From Planococcus halocryophilus (GTDB lineage Bacteria; Bacillota; Bacilli; Bacillales_A; Planococcaceae): 64,000 nt of DNA. The stretch's first letter is position 1. Every line of letters starts with the position of its first letter. A program made the position numbers and the translations under genes. The DNA lies in the NCBI RefSeq assembly GCF_022489025.1, contig NZ_JAKVTG010000001.1, forward strand, positions 496,001 through 560,000, in the 5' to 3' direction. Positions 41,614-50,354 of this stretch are shown piece by piece. The notes beneath the pieces were generated by a model that was given only the letters and a program-made list of their open reading frames with translations, searched no databases and was not told the DNA's origin.

Positions 41614-42836
41614 ATGAAAAACTGGAAGTATTCTTTATTATTGTTAAGTGGTATTGGTATTTCAAATATAGGCAGCTGGGTTTATCTGATTGCCTTGAAT
41701 TTAACTATTCTAAATGAAACGGGTTCTCCTCTTGCAATCGCTTTGCTATACATTTTGGGGCCGATCGCCACTGTTTGTTCGAACTCATGGGTAGGGAGCC
41801 TGATTGATCGTATTAATACAAGGAAATTTATGATTGGGTTAGATATTTCACGCGCATTCTGTATTGCATTAATCCCTGTTCTTCCTTCATTGTTCTATGT
41901 ATATGTCATCGTATTTATCATAATATCGGAAGTGCCATGTTTGAACCCACGTCAATGGTGTATATGACTAAACTCATACCAGAGAAGGACCGTCAACGAT
42001 TCAATGCGTTAAGAAGCTTTATCAATTCGTGTGGAACATTAATCGGTCCTTCAATAGCGGGTCTATTATTTTGGATGGGCACACCTTATATGGCCATCTA
42101 TATAAACTCAGTGGCTTTGATGTTGTCAGCTTTCATCATCCTGTTGTTGCCGAGTGTAGATTCGCAATCAGTTTCATCTGAAACGGAAAAGCTTTCTTGG
42201 AAGATGATAAAAGATGACTTTCAAGTAGTCTACAAGTTCAGTCATACTCATACGTTTATATTAAAAGTTTATCTTCTTTTTGTGGGAATGACGATATTTA
42301 TGACGGCGCTGGATTCATTGGAAGCAGCTTTTGCGAAAGAAGTTATTGGAATATCCGACACTAAATATGGGATTTTGCTAAGTGTTTTTGGAACGGGAAT
42401 TATTTTGGGTTCACTTATAAACACCATTTTTTCCAAACAATTAGCAGTCAACTTACTAATAGGCGCAGGATCTATTTTTACGACAATCGGTTATATCGCT
42501 CTTTACAGTTCGCAAGGTTTTACGAGTGCTGCCATTGGAACTTTTCTGATTGGATTTGCCATTACGTTTGCCAATACCGGTTATTTGACGTTCTATCAGA
42601 ACAACGTGCCGGTAAACATAATGGGAAGGTTTAGCAGTTTATTCAGTATGGTAGAAGCAATATTTATCATCATTCTAACTGTAATAATTGGTTTGGCAGC
42701 AGAATTGACTTCCATACGACCTGTAGGCTTAATCGGCTCGTTTACTTTCTTAGTGCTGGGGATTATAGCATTTCAGACAGTAATGACCAAAAAGAGAAAA
42801 GTGCATTTTGAAGAAAAATTGACTTTAAACAATTAA
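41614..42836 (+). pseudogene. MFS exporter interrupted by a frameshift
   Basis: The reading starts at ATG 41614 (after GGGGAGAGG) with MKNWKYSLLLLSGIGISNIG, an MFS_3-type first helix. It runs in frame 1 to about 41925. It then continues only in another frame from GSAMFEPTSMVYMTKLIPEK (about 41930) to the stop at 42836. One missing base near 41915-41930 would restore a normal protein of about 407 residues with 10-12 helices. The relatives are drug and siderophore exporters. As read, the gene is broken unless frameshifting or a sequencing error is involved. Confidence 0.82.
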
Positions 42837-42851
42837 CTTTTCGGGGAAGTG

Positions 42852-43084
42852 ATGATATGGGACGTTAAAAAAATTTGCACAAACTATTTTTCGGGAAATA
42901 CGATTAATTGGCAGTGGAATTAGGTTATCCGAATTTGTGCATTGCTATAGAAAATACTTTCGGTATCTATAAAATAGAAGGAGATACTTGGTACTCTGCG
43001 ACACAGATCACCGATAAAAAATGGGCTGTTTAGAATGATGACGAGACTGAACCACCTTATGCTTTTCAATTGTTTTCATCTTGA
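42852..43084 (+). pseudogene. Small hypothetical gene with frameshift and internal stop
   Basis: Behind GGGGAAGTG an ATG at 42852 starts MIWDVKKICTNYFSGNTINW. The frame then ends, and the sense continues one frame over as LAVELGYPNLCIAIENTFGI and YKIEGDTWYSATQITDKKW. A TAG (43031) and then 16 more codons to a TGA at 43084 follow. The restored protein would have about 77 residues. The family is unknown. It directly follows the frameshifted MFS gene. Confidence 0.5.
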
Positions 43085-43288
43085 AATAAAGCAATTAAAA
43101 AGGTTATTTGAGGAAAGTGGATTACTAGAAAATCACTAGAGGAATGTGGGGTTTGAAGAAGGTGAAGATGTGTTTTTGAAAGAACTTGACAGAGAGAAAA
43201 TAAAAATTCAGATGAATCTTAATACTACTTCAGTTGCGTTCAAACCATTGATGTCATAAGAGTCGAAAGGTAAAGTGGAGGATGGATT

Positions 43289-43378
43289 TAGTTTGCATAT
43301 CTTGGATTATTGGAAGAGAAAAAGCGATTGTCAGCTTTTTCTCTTTTTAATGTCTGGGAAATTAAAAAGCTACTTTTG
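43289..43378. repeat. Dispersed structured repeat, copy I (full, diverged 3' module)
   Basis: 5' module TTAGTTTGCATATCTTGGAT, then a perfect 11-bp hairpin (AGAGAAAAAGC with GCTTTTTCTCT, from 43314) followed by TTTTTAATG, then a diverged AAAGCTACTTTTGATTG. Confidence 0.72.
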
Positions 43379-43810
43379 ATTGTTTATAAATTCAATGGGC
43401 CTATCTTTATCTAATTCAAGGGCTAAAGTTTGCAGATGACGTATTTGATCAGTATCAGTAATACTGTAATCAGTCTCACTAATCAATGCATTGTACTCAC
43501 TAAAGTCTTTGTCACTTTCAGTCACTACAAATAGTATTTCTAAATCTTCATTTTCCTTTTCAAAACGAACAACTAAGTTGTCCTCATCTAACTCATAGCT
43601 GCCTTCACCATAGATAGGACTAGTTACTCGTTTGCCCTCTAAAAACTCTAACGTCATAATAGAGCTATATTTATTTGGATTATCTAAATCCTCTTGAAGG
43701 ACTGGCATATATGCAACATTAAAAGTTTGTCCAACTAATTCATCGCTATTGTTACAACCTGAAATTATAAATACAGATAAGAGTAACAAAAAAGCAAAAT
43801 ACTTATTCAT
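43370..43810 (-). CDS. Putative lipoprotein, unknown function
   Basis: Starting at 43810 (MNKYFAFLLLLSVFIISGCN, after AAGGGG), the 146-residue product has a lipoprotein signal peptide with the lipobox IISGC. The mature acidic domain has strands such as SSIMTLEFLEGKRVTS and LVVRFEKENEDLEILFVV, suggesting a beta-rich extracellular domain. No named family. It is monocistronic, and its 3' end meets the last bases of repeat copy I. Confidence 0.8.
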   Translation of the reverse strand: MNKYFAFLLLLSVFIISGCNNSDELVGQTFNVAYMPVLQEDLDNPNKYSSIMTLEFLEGKRVTSPIYGEGSYELDEDNLVVRFEKENEDLEILFVVTESDKDFSEYNALISETDYSITDTDQIRHLQTLALELDKDRPIEFINNQK

Positions 43811-44082
43811 AACGAGCAACCCCTTTACTTTAATAGATTATATTTAGTATATAATTACTTGTTCTTTCGACTCTTCTATATTTGTTGCTACGTGTAAATA
43901 CGATTTACCAGAGCATTAGACCTGATAAGTGATTTGGAGTGTTCTTTCGTAACTAACTAGTATTAAATGTTCTCAATAAATTCAGTCATTAATGAAGAGG
44001 AATCTACTGGCTACATGGCATTGGCAGCAAAAGATCTGAGTTCAACTGATCCTACTTATTCATCCCTTAGTAAAAGACCAAA

Positions 44083-44511
44083 TTAGAAAATACCGAAAAA
44101 ATCAGTCGCAAATAATAAAGTAAGAAGTAAGATTATAAAAAATAATTGGCTAGCTGTATAAATATAAGCGTTGGGATTTTTGGCGTATTTCCGTTCCATG
44201 ATTGCTCTTGCTATCTCAGTTGTAAACACAAGCCCAAACAATAAAAACCAAGGCTCTAAGAACAAGTATGATTTCTCTGGAAGTCTTGGTATGTTAATGA
44301 AATATCCTAATACCATTAAAGCGATAAAGAAAATCCTAATACTCCAGTCGATTTTCTTGTGTTGATCATTTACATGGTTATGAGAGAATGCTTTCGGTTT
44401 TTCGACTCTTAACCACCTTCGCAAAACGCCATTAAATAAAGTCGTTAATACGATAAAAATGGTCAGTAAGAAAAATAAATTTAACCAGAACGATGATTCA
44501 ACTCCATACAT
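44083..44511 (-). CDS. DUF4181 family membrane protein
   Basis: This 142-residue protein has four hydrophobic segments. The intervening RRWLRVEKPKAFSHNHVNDQ and HKKIDWSIRI strings are typical of DUF4181. The function of the family is unknown. It starts after GGGAGG on the minus strand. It stands alone between two lipoprotein/hypothetical genes. Confidence 0.8.
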   Translation of the reverse strand: MYGVESSFWLNLFFLLTIFIVLTTLFNGVLRRWLRVEKPKAFSHNHVNDQHKKIDWSIRIFFIALMVLGYFINIPRLPEKSYLFLEPWFLLFGLVFTTEIARAIMERKYAKNPNAYIYTASQLFFIILLLTLLFATDFFGIF

Positions 44512-44701
44512 GAAATGTCCTCCCTTGTTATTTCATTAGCTATAATAACTATACCGATCAACTTCCAATAAAGTTTCATTTTTTCAAAAAAGAGGAACTA
44601 GAGTTTTTTTCGTTGGTACAGTATGCAACTAATAATCAATTAAGATGCAATCAAAATACTGAATACTTTATAGGTCGTCTTAACGAAAGGAAGTCGAAAA
44701 A

Positions 44702-45163
44702 ATGTCGGAAATTACTTTCCTAGCATCCTCAAAACCATTTGAAATTCCGGAAGAAATTCAAGAATATAATCAGCGCAGAGAATTTGAAAATGAAGAGGAC
44801 TATATGTTCTTTTCGGTCCGTGAAGCATCTAAGGATTGGTTGCAAGAAGTTGAGCCGCTATTCTCAATGCCATATATTTACGAAGCAGAAGGGGTAGGAA
44901 ACGGTCTATTTCTAACATACCTTGAAAAATATATGGAAACCGGAGATCTGCTAGAGGTTTATAGAGTACCAAATCAACACATCTTCCCGAGTTACAAAAA
45001 GAAAGTACAGAACGAGCCGGAACTGATTAAAGTGAATACAGAAAGCTACATATATCGAGATGCATATGGCTTGTATCAGTTAAAACCAACAAATTGGGTA
45101 GAAGAACTTAGCCATCAAAATTACATTGCTCAAAATAGTATAACTACCTTTGTTAAATATTAA
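44702..45163 (+). CDS. Hypothetical protein (153 aa)
   Basis: A soluble acidic protein with no signal peptide, starting MSEITFLASSKPFEIPEEIQ behind AAAGGAAG. Clusters of Tyr and Glu are conspicuous (YLEKYMETGDLLEVYRV, TESYIYRDAYGLYQLKP). I recognise no family with certainty; group-specific proteins of this kind are common in Bacillales accessory regions. A hairpin with a T-rich tail lies about 45 bp past the stop. Confidence 0.7.
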   Translation: MSEITFLASSKPFEIPEEIQEYNQRREFENEEDYMFFSVREASKDWLQEVEPLFSMPYIYEAEGVGNGLFLTYLEKYMETGDLLEVYRVPNQHIFPSYKKKVQNEPELIKVNTESYIYRDAYGLYQLKPTNWVEELSHQNYIAQNSITTFVKY

Positions 45164-45208
45164 TTGCTTCTAATGTGAAATAACCAAAGACTAGTTAAGT
45201 TACTTTCG

Positions 45209-45241
45209 AAAGCCCTCCATTCCTGGAAGGCTTTTCTTTCT
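45209..45241 (+). terminator. Terminator after the 44702 gene
   Basis: AAAGCC...CC and GG...GGCTTTT face each other around ATTCCT (45209-45233), followed by CTTTC. The stem has internal mismatches. Confidence 0.6.
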
Positions 45242-45317
45242 GTCCAATTTTTTAAGTTCACTCTGTAACTAATAATTGCATTTCGCGTCTAAAGTTGAAA
45301 TGAGGTGGGCTAAGAAG

Positions 45318-45815
45318 ATGAACTCTAAATTAATAATGATAATTATATTCATTATTTTTGTACTAGCTGGTTGTTTTCAAGAAAATGAAACTACAAATAA
45401 TGAGGGAAATATGAGTAGCTCAGTGGATAATGTAAAACATACAAAACAAAAACCACCTCAATTAATAATTGAGGTAAATGAAAAAGAGTTTTCTGCTACT
45501 TTAGGTAGTTATTCTTGGAGTTACTTTGATCAAGAAGAAAATTCTATGCTTGGGATAGAGACAGAGACTATTGGTGTTTCTGAATTAATTGGTGATCGAA
45601 AGGGAGTGACCGTAAATTCAGGTGCATCTATTAAGTACAAGTTTGAAGAAGAGCCGATCTCTTACCGAGTAAACAGTTGGGATTCTACAGAAAATCTAAA
45701 AGAGCCTTTCAAAGATGTAGTACTGGATGGGCAAAATGGGAGGATAATCTATGAAGTTGTTGCCACTTGGGAACAAGGAACAGGACATTATTTTTTTTCA
45801 TTAACTATTGAGTAG
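45318..45815 (+). CDS. Putative lipoprotein, unknown function
   Basis: The 165-residue protein starts at ATG 45318 (MNSKLIMIIIFIIFVLAGCF) with a lipobox VLAGC, then a Ser/Asn/Thr-rich linker (to about residue 45). A beta-rich domain follows (ATLGSYSWSYFDQEENSMLG and EVVATWEQGTGHYFFSLTIE). The start at 45276 would add an unlikely charged extension. No named family. It is not similar to the lipoprotein encoded at 43370. Confidence 0.78.
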   Translation: MNSKLIMIIIFIIFVLAGCFQENETTNNEGNMSSSVDNVKHTKQKPPQLIIEVNEKEFSATLGSYSWSYFDQEENSMLGIETETIGVSELIGDRKGVTVNSGASIKYKFEEEPISYRVNSWDSTENLKEPFKDVVLDGQNGRIIYEVVATWEQGTGHYFFSLTIE

Positions 45816-46190
45816 ATTTTCCAGCATAATTAGAGTCCAGATCAAAATTCTTTTTTTGTATGGAACTTATTTTGAATTAAGTTACATTTACCACTGCTAT
45901 TTCAAAAGAGTTGATAGTACTACAAAGAAAGAAGATTTGCCAGAAAAATGATGTATTCAAAAGTTTTCATTACAAGTCGTTGATATCTTTTTTTGCAAAC
46001 AGTTTTAGTTTAAGGAAAACTATGTATTTTTCTATTATATTAAAGTGGGGATTAATGTTAATATTTCTATAATTGCAATTATAGAAAAGAAGAGAGTGAC
46101 GTTGGTAGTAGTAGATCAAGACATATACGTCGTTTTCTTTACATGATTTCCTATCGAAGAGCCGGTCAATGAAGAATAGGGGGAGTAATA
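45816..46190. other. Intergenic stretch with half of a GAATGTAACTTA hairpin
   Basis: About 375 bp without a gene. AACTTATTTTGAATTAAGTTACATT near 45864-45888 resembles the hairpin repeat at 34.9-35.5 kb. A promoter-like region precedes the gene at 46191. Confidence 0.45.
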
Positions 46191-46682
46191 ATGAGAAAGC
46201 TTTACATAAAGCAGAAAGTGTTTAATCTAAGCGGAAAATTTACAGTTAAAGACAAGGAACAACAGGATGTCTATTACATTGAGGGTAGCTTCCTGCAAAT
46301 TCCAAAAACATTTACCATCGTGGATCCGACCCGTAAGGAAATTGCGCTGATCACAAAAAAAACGTTTAGCTTGTTGCCGAAATTTTTCGTAGAAGTGGAA
46401 GGTCGTGAAGCGTTGACGATCAAAAAAGAATTTACTTTTTTTAAAGCACGCTATACGATCGATGCTGAAAGTATTGAAGTGAGGGGCAACTGGTGGGATA
46501 TGAATTTCGAGGTGTTGAAGCATGGTAACGTCGCTGGTTCCGTCAGTAAGCAATGGCTGACCTGGGGCGACACATATGAAGTTAAAGTGATTGATGAAGA
46601 AATGGAGCACTTGCTTATAGCGCTTGTCATAGCAATCGATTGCGTGAAGGCGAGTGAAGCAGCTTCAGCTTCAGCAACATGA
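46191..46682 (+). CDS. LURP-one-related/YxjI family protein (Tubby-like fold)
   Basis: This 163-residue protein has the LOR/YxjI pattern: MRKLYIKQKVFNLSGKFTVK, then GSFLQIPKTFTI and short strands separated by KK and KEF, ending in a hydrophobic helix (LLIALVIAIDCVKA). The family forms a small beta barrel with a central helix like Tubby and phospholipid scramblase proteins; the role in bacteria is unclear. Start after AGGGGGAG. Confidence 0.88.
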   Translation: MRKLYIKQKVFNLSGKFTVKDKEQQDVYYIEGSFLQIPKTFTIVDPTRKEIALITKKTFSLLPKFFVEVEGREALTIKKEFTFFKARYTIDAESIEVRGNWWDMNFEVLKHGNVAGSVSKQWLTWGDTYEVKVIDEEMEHLLIALVIAIDCVKASEAASASAT

Positions 46683-46800
46683 TACATAGATGATATATTT
46701 TCGGACATGGTAGTCTAGTGAAGAATAATTGGTTCTTCTTTCAAGAATATGCTTTTTGAATGCCTACTTTTTCTTTTTATATACAAAGAGGGGTAACAAT

Positions 46801-47163
46801 ATGAGGGAAATAGCAATCGGCACGACAATAATTTGTTTATACTGCTTTCCCTTTGTTTATTTTTCAATGCACCAAGATTTTGTTACGCGATCAATGCTCG
46901 GATATTTACTAATGATCTTAGTGACTTCGCTCCTTGCTTTCATCAGTAAACGGTTTGGCAATTCAATCTCTTTTATTATGGGTAATATATTGTCTTTTAT
47001 CATCTCCTTTTATTTTATAAGCGAGATGTCAGATAGCGAACAATGGGTAGGGTATTTCAAGCCACTAGCTCCAAATCAATTACTAATCATAGTTAGCTTT
47101 TTGAATTTGATTCCACAGTTTTTTGCTTTGAAGTTTGCTAGTAAGCATAAAAATAAATGTTGA
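46801..47163 (+). CDS. Hypothetical membrane protein (120 aa)
   Basis: Starting at ATG 46801 (MREIAIGTTIICLYCFPFVY) behind GAGGGG, the protein has four predicted membrane helices and a basic C-terminus (KFASKHKNKC). No family recognised. It follows the YxjI gene by 118 bp without an obvious terminator, so the two may be co-transcribed. Confidence 0.7.
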   Translation: MREIAIGTTIICLYCFPFVYFSMHQDFVTRSMLGYLLMILVTSLLAFISKRFGNSISFIMGNILSFIISFYFISEMSDSEQWVGYFKPLAPNQLLIIVSFLNLIPQFFALKFASKHKNKC

Positions 47164-47206
47164 TAAAAGATCTAGCATAAGTTAAAAAAATGGGAGTAAC
47201 GCTATA

Positions 47207-47332
47207 TTGGAGACAGCTAAGCTTGTAGATCGATTTTCATTAGAAGAGTCAAGTTTCCAATCGATCAACTCAATATTAAACCGTATTCGGAAGAGGACAA
47301 TCCTTTTTTGTAAAACACTAAAATTGTACTGA
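47207..47332 (+). CDS. Possible small protein (41 aa)
   Basis: A TTG-started ORF behind GGGAGT encodes METAKLVDRFSLEESSFQSI... with a basic C-terminus. It lies between the membrane protein gene and a strong terminator, which supports transcription. The start codon is weak and no relative is known to me. Confidence 0.35.
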   Translation: METAKLVDRFSLEESSFQSINSILNRIRKRTILFCKTLKLY

Positions 47333-47355
47333 CCACTGGAAGTTGATTAAATAAT

Positions 47356-47401
47356 AAGGAGGAAAAGTGTTGATTGATGCTCACTTTTCCTCCTTTTTTT
47401 T
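47356..47401 (+). terminator. Strong rho-independent terminator
   Basis: AAGGAGGAAAAGTG (47356-47369) and its perfect complement (47382-47395) form a 14-bp stem, followed by T residues. Confidence 0.93.
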
Positions 47402-47487
47402 ACGCTCTATTTAAAAGACTCCGTTAAAGGAGAGATAAGCTAGAATTTCATAAGACAACAAATGTAAACAATTTAGCAGTCTATTTA

Positions 47488-47754
47488 TTAATTTGCATGG
47501 ATGTACGAATTTAGTTTGTTTTGTATCGATAAATAGTTGGTTGTAAATAAAATATATGTGCTTTCCTTCGTAACGATTACCACTCTGTCTGTTGTGCCAT
47601 AGGGCATTCCAATTCGTATAGCATTTTTTTCTTTACCGCCATACGTGTCATCAGTGGTAATTGTTACAATATCGGCTATTGGAATTTTTATCTTTGTGAA
47701 TAGCCATTTAATTCCAATATCAGTATCAACTTGTTTTACATATACCTCAAACAA
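47488..47754 (-). CDS. SunI/YnzG-family PH-like protein (sublancin immunity type)
   Basis: The 88-residue protein matches the SunI/YnzG family: a first strand segment, then KIKIPIADIVTITTDDTYGG, then AIRIGMPYGTTDRVVIVTKE and YILFTTNYLSIQNKL. SunI protects B. subtilis from the glycocin sublancin at the membrane. Unlike SunI, no N-terminal membrane helix is evident, closer to YnzG. No bacteriocin gene lies beside it, so it may be an orphan immunity protein. Confidence 0.82.
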   Translation of the reverse strand: MFEVYVKQVDTDIGIKWLFTKIKIPIADIVTITTDDTYGGKEKNAIRIGMPYGTTDRVVIVTKESTYILFTTNYLSIQNKLNSYIHAN

Positions 47755-48144
47755 AATATCCCTCCTCGTTTGAAATTAACTTATGTTACATTTCCCAAAC
47801 AATTAATACTCTCGATTCTCTTACGCAACTAGAACAGTTCACATAAAATTTCAAAAAAGTAGAATGATACATAGCTCAACGATTTGTTAGTATTACAATA
47901 CTTTTAAGAGTGAAAATAGAACCGCATATAAAAAAGGATAGATAAGATAAAAAAATAAGCGCTTTTCTTACTGTGGAAAATTAAAAAAAGACTGTTCAAA
48001 CATTGTGCAGACGAATGAAGCTGCAGTGAGTGGGAATATAAGGTTGTTAAATACCTCTCACTATTCCTTTACGGTCTATCTATGAAAAAGTTTCATAATA
48101 TATCCAATGATTTCTAAAAAACTTGAGGTGGTTTATTCATATGG
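47755..48144. other. Intergenic stretch without recognisable features
   Basis: About 390 bp of AT-rich sequence upstream of repeat copy J, with no supported gene. Confidence 0.45.
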
Positions 48145-48233
48145 CAGTTTAGATATATGGGATTATCAAAAGAAGAGAAGCTGTAAACATTTTTTCTCTT
48201 TCTTTGTGTTGTGAAAAAGTGTATTTTTATGAT
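48145..48233. repeat. Dispersed structured repeat, copy J (diverged)
   Basis: GCAGTTTAGATATATGGGAT with TATCAAAAG as the 5' module, an imperfect AAGAAGAGAAG...TTTTCTCTTTC hairpin, then GTGTTGTG and AAGTGTATTTTTATGATG as the 3' module. Confidence 0.6.
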
Positions 48234-48500
48234 GTTGCTCTTCTTTTGGCTATTCTGTGATAGATGTATGTAGAGCTAGTATTATCCCATAAGGAAATAC
48301 TAACTGATTTGGAGAGAGTGTTTAAAAGCATTACATGACTTGAGATTGACGAACTTGGTATTGCGATAGGAATGATATGAGCTTGTAAACAGTTAGCCGC
48401 ATGTTATTTCTGGAAAAACAGTTCTCATGGTTTTTGTAACTACTTGTTATATATAACAAGTAGAATTTAGTTCATTATCTGCAAAGAAGAAAGAGAAAAG

Positions 48501-48548
48501 CCTTTCGCAACTTACCAAGACATGAACTGGTCGGTAGGTTGTGAAAGG
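48501..48548 (-). terminator. Terminator downstream of the Crp/Fnr regulator gene
   Basis: CCTTTCGCAACTTACC (48501-48516) pairs over 16 positions, including two G-T wobbles, with GGTAGGTTGTGAAAGG (48533-48548). On the minus strand, the direction of the upstream regulator gene, CTTTTCTC follows. On the plus strand TTTTTTT follows, so it can work both ways. Confidence 0.8.
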
Positions 48549-48631
48549 TTTTTTTGAAGTTGCTATTGGTTTGGGTGAAATATGATTTCTTACTTTTTAA
48601 CTGCATCTTTTTGCAGTACCTATGAAAATAT

Positions 48632-49312
48632 TTATTCCATAAGAATTTTCTTTATCTCGTCAGCTTTAATAGAATACCCAAGCAGCATTTTCTTCATGAG
48701 TCCTTCTTTTTTTAACTTACTCATCAAAAGAGAAATTGTTTCTCGTGAAGATCCAACCATTGTAGCAATATCTTCGTGGGTAAATTTCATGTTGATTGAT
48801 TGCCATTCCTTGTCTCGTGTCCCATTTTTTTCACTCATTTTCAGCAGCAGGAAAAGCGTGCGATAGCGTACGTCGCCAAGAGCGATTTTTTCACTAAGGT
48901 CATAAGTTTCCTTCAGACGGTACGATAAAATTTGAATAAGCTTGAGTGATACATCTGGTGTTGTTCGAATAAAAGATTCAAATTTCCCCTTATCCATTGT
49001 GCATACGTAACAGTCGGTCATTGCCTCTGCATAAGTTTGTTTATCCGTCAGCATGAAAGATTCTGTTTCCCCAAAGACATTGCCATCGACAAGAATATCG
49101 GTAGTAAATTGCTTTCCTTGGGAAGTCATTCGATATAGACGAACTTGTCCTTTTTTCAGAAAGAACAACACATCCAAAGGTTGTTCAGGAATCAGAATTT
49201 GCGTTCCTTTTTTCACTGGTGTCATTGTACTGTTTCTGTCGATTAGATCCATGTCTTCCTTTGGCAACTCATCAAAAAGATTGATATGTGAAAGGAGTGT
49301 TAGTTTATCCAT
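48632..49312 (-). CDS. Crp/Fnr-family transcriptional regulator
   Basis: The 226-residue protein has an N-terminal cyclic-nucleotide-binding-like beta barrel (residues about 10-125, VFGETESFMLTDKQTYAEAM) and a C-terminal Crp-type winged helix (about 150-222) with MKFTHEDIATMVGSSRETIS as the recognition segment. It lacks the four-cysteine cluster of oxygen-sensing Fnr, so it responds to another signal. It is divergent from a thioredoxin gene. Palindromes TGTAAG-N4-CTTACA upstream of that gene and the OsmC gene are likely binding sites. Confidence 0.92.
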   Translation of the reverse strand: MDKLTLLSHINLFDELPKEDMDLIDRNSTMTPVKKGTQILIPEQPLDVLFFLKKGQVRLYRMTSQGKQFTTDILVDGNVFGETESFMLTDKQTYAEAMTDCYVCTMDKGKFESFIRTTPDVSLKLIQILSYRLKETYDLSEKIALGDVRYRTLFLLLKMSEKNGTRDKEWQSINMKFTHEDIATMVGSSRETISLLMSKLKKEGLMKKMLLGYSIKADEIKKILME

Positions 49313-49463
49313 ATTTAATATCTCCTCTTTTCCTCTTCCAATAGTTAAAGCACAATCGTTTTATTGGGATGTCTATTATCCATATATAAAGATAATGTAT
49401 TCACGAAACTAAGCAATCAAGTGAACACGTCGAATTAAGTATACCTGAACCGGCAGAAAATAC

Positions 49464-49479
49464 TGTAAGATGTCTTACA
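49464..49479. promoter_or_regulatory. Candidate Crp/Fnr-type operator 1
   Basis: TGTAAG-ATGT-CTTACA, a perfect inverted repeat (extended to CTG...CAG), lies between the divergent regulator and thioredoxin genes. A TAATCT -10-like hexamer ends about 33 bp past its centre, the geometry expected for class II activation near -41.5. Confidence 0.65.
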
Positions 49480-49592
49480 GATCGAGGCAACTAGCAGCTA
49501 ATCTTCAGAACGTAATCCAGCTCACATTTTTATTTTCAAAAATCCACTATGCTACATACATCAAGTAAATGTTAATCAAAGGAGTGGTTTCA

Positions 49593-49919
49593 ATGTTTGA
49601 AAATATTTTATCAGAAGACCAATTTAAAAGCGTCATCAGCCAGGAGCAGCCTGTTTTAGTTAAATTTTACGCAGAGTGGTGTCCAGATTGTAAGCGAATG
49701 GACATGTTTATAGGGGAAGTTTTGTCGGAATTCCAAGATATCTCTTCGTATTCAATCGATAAAGATCAATTTGAAGAGCTTGCGAATAATCAAGATGTAA
49801 TGGGTATACCAAGCCTGCTTGTTTTTCAAAATAATCGTAAGTTAGGCCATCTTCACAGTGCAAATGCTAAAACCCCTGATCAAGTGAGTGAATTTCTGGG
49901 ACAATTCTTTAAGAAATAA
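49593..49919 (+). CDS. Thioredoxin-family protein (CPDC active site)
   Basis: The 108-residue protein has the thioredoxin fold with active site WCPDC (residues about 28-32) and the cis-proline in GIPSLLVF. CPDC differs from the CGPC of housekeeping thioredoxin and is seen in YtpP/TrxA-like side members. It probably reduces or exchanges protein or bacillithiol disulfides. The start is ATG 49593, 7 nt after AAAGGAG. It is monocistronic with an operator-like palindrome upstream and a terminator downstream. Confidence 0.9.
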   Translation: MFENILSEDQFKSVISQEQPVLVKFYAEWCPDCKRMDMFIGEVLSEFQDISSYSIDKDQFEELANNQDVMGIPSLLVFQNNRKLGHLHSANAKTPDQVSEFLGQFFKK

Positions 49920-49944
49920 AGATGTTCAAAAATTAAGTAGATTG

Positions 49945-49988
49945 AAGGATTGAGTATCGGACATCGGTATTTAATCCTTTTTTTTTAA
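49945..49988 (+). terminator. Terminator after the thioredoxin gene
   Basis: AAGGATT (49945-49951) and AATCCTT (49973-49979) close a longer imperfect hairpin, followed by nine T residues. Confidence 0.8.
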
Positions 49989-50012
49989 CTTAACCTATTA
50001 AATGCACCAAAA

Positions 50013-50028
50013 TGTTGTGTATCTTACA
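50013..50028. promoter_or_regulatory. Weak third candidate Crp/Fnr-type operator
   Basis: TGTTGT-GTAT-CTTACA keeps the right half-site exactly and two to three positions of the left. A GATAAA -10-like hexamer ends about 33 bp past its centre, as at the other two sites. It is 327 bp upstream of the isochorismatase gene. Confidence 0.35.
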
Positions 50029-50354
50029 TTTTTTAAATGAATATTCTGATAAATTGAACCAGAGATATATATGCAGCAAGGAGATGATCTCGAGGCAAGT
50101 AATGCAATATTCATGAGCAACCAATGATGTTGCGGCGGAGCTTTTGTTCAACTCTTGTCAATAACACAAGAAAGATGCAGAGGAACTTTTCCCATGCATA
50201 AAAAATTTTGCAGTTTGGTGGTTTCTGGTGAGCAGATGACCAAAAAAAAGTTCATTGTCACTCTTATCGTTTAAAAAGGTTCAGATGAAAGTGAAAAGGG
50301 TAATCAGTTTGTAAGGAAGTAACGAGACATAAATTTGAGAGGAATGATGAGAAG

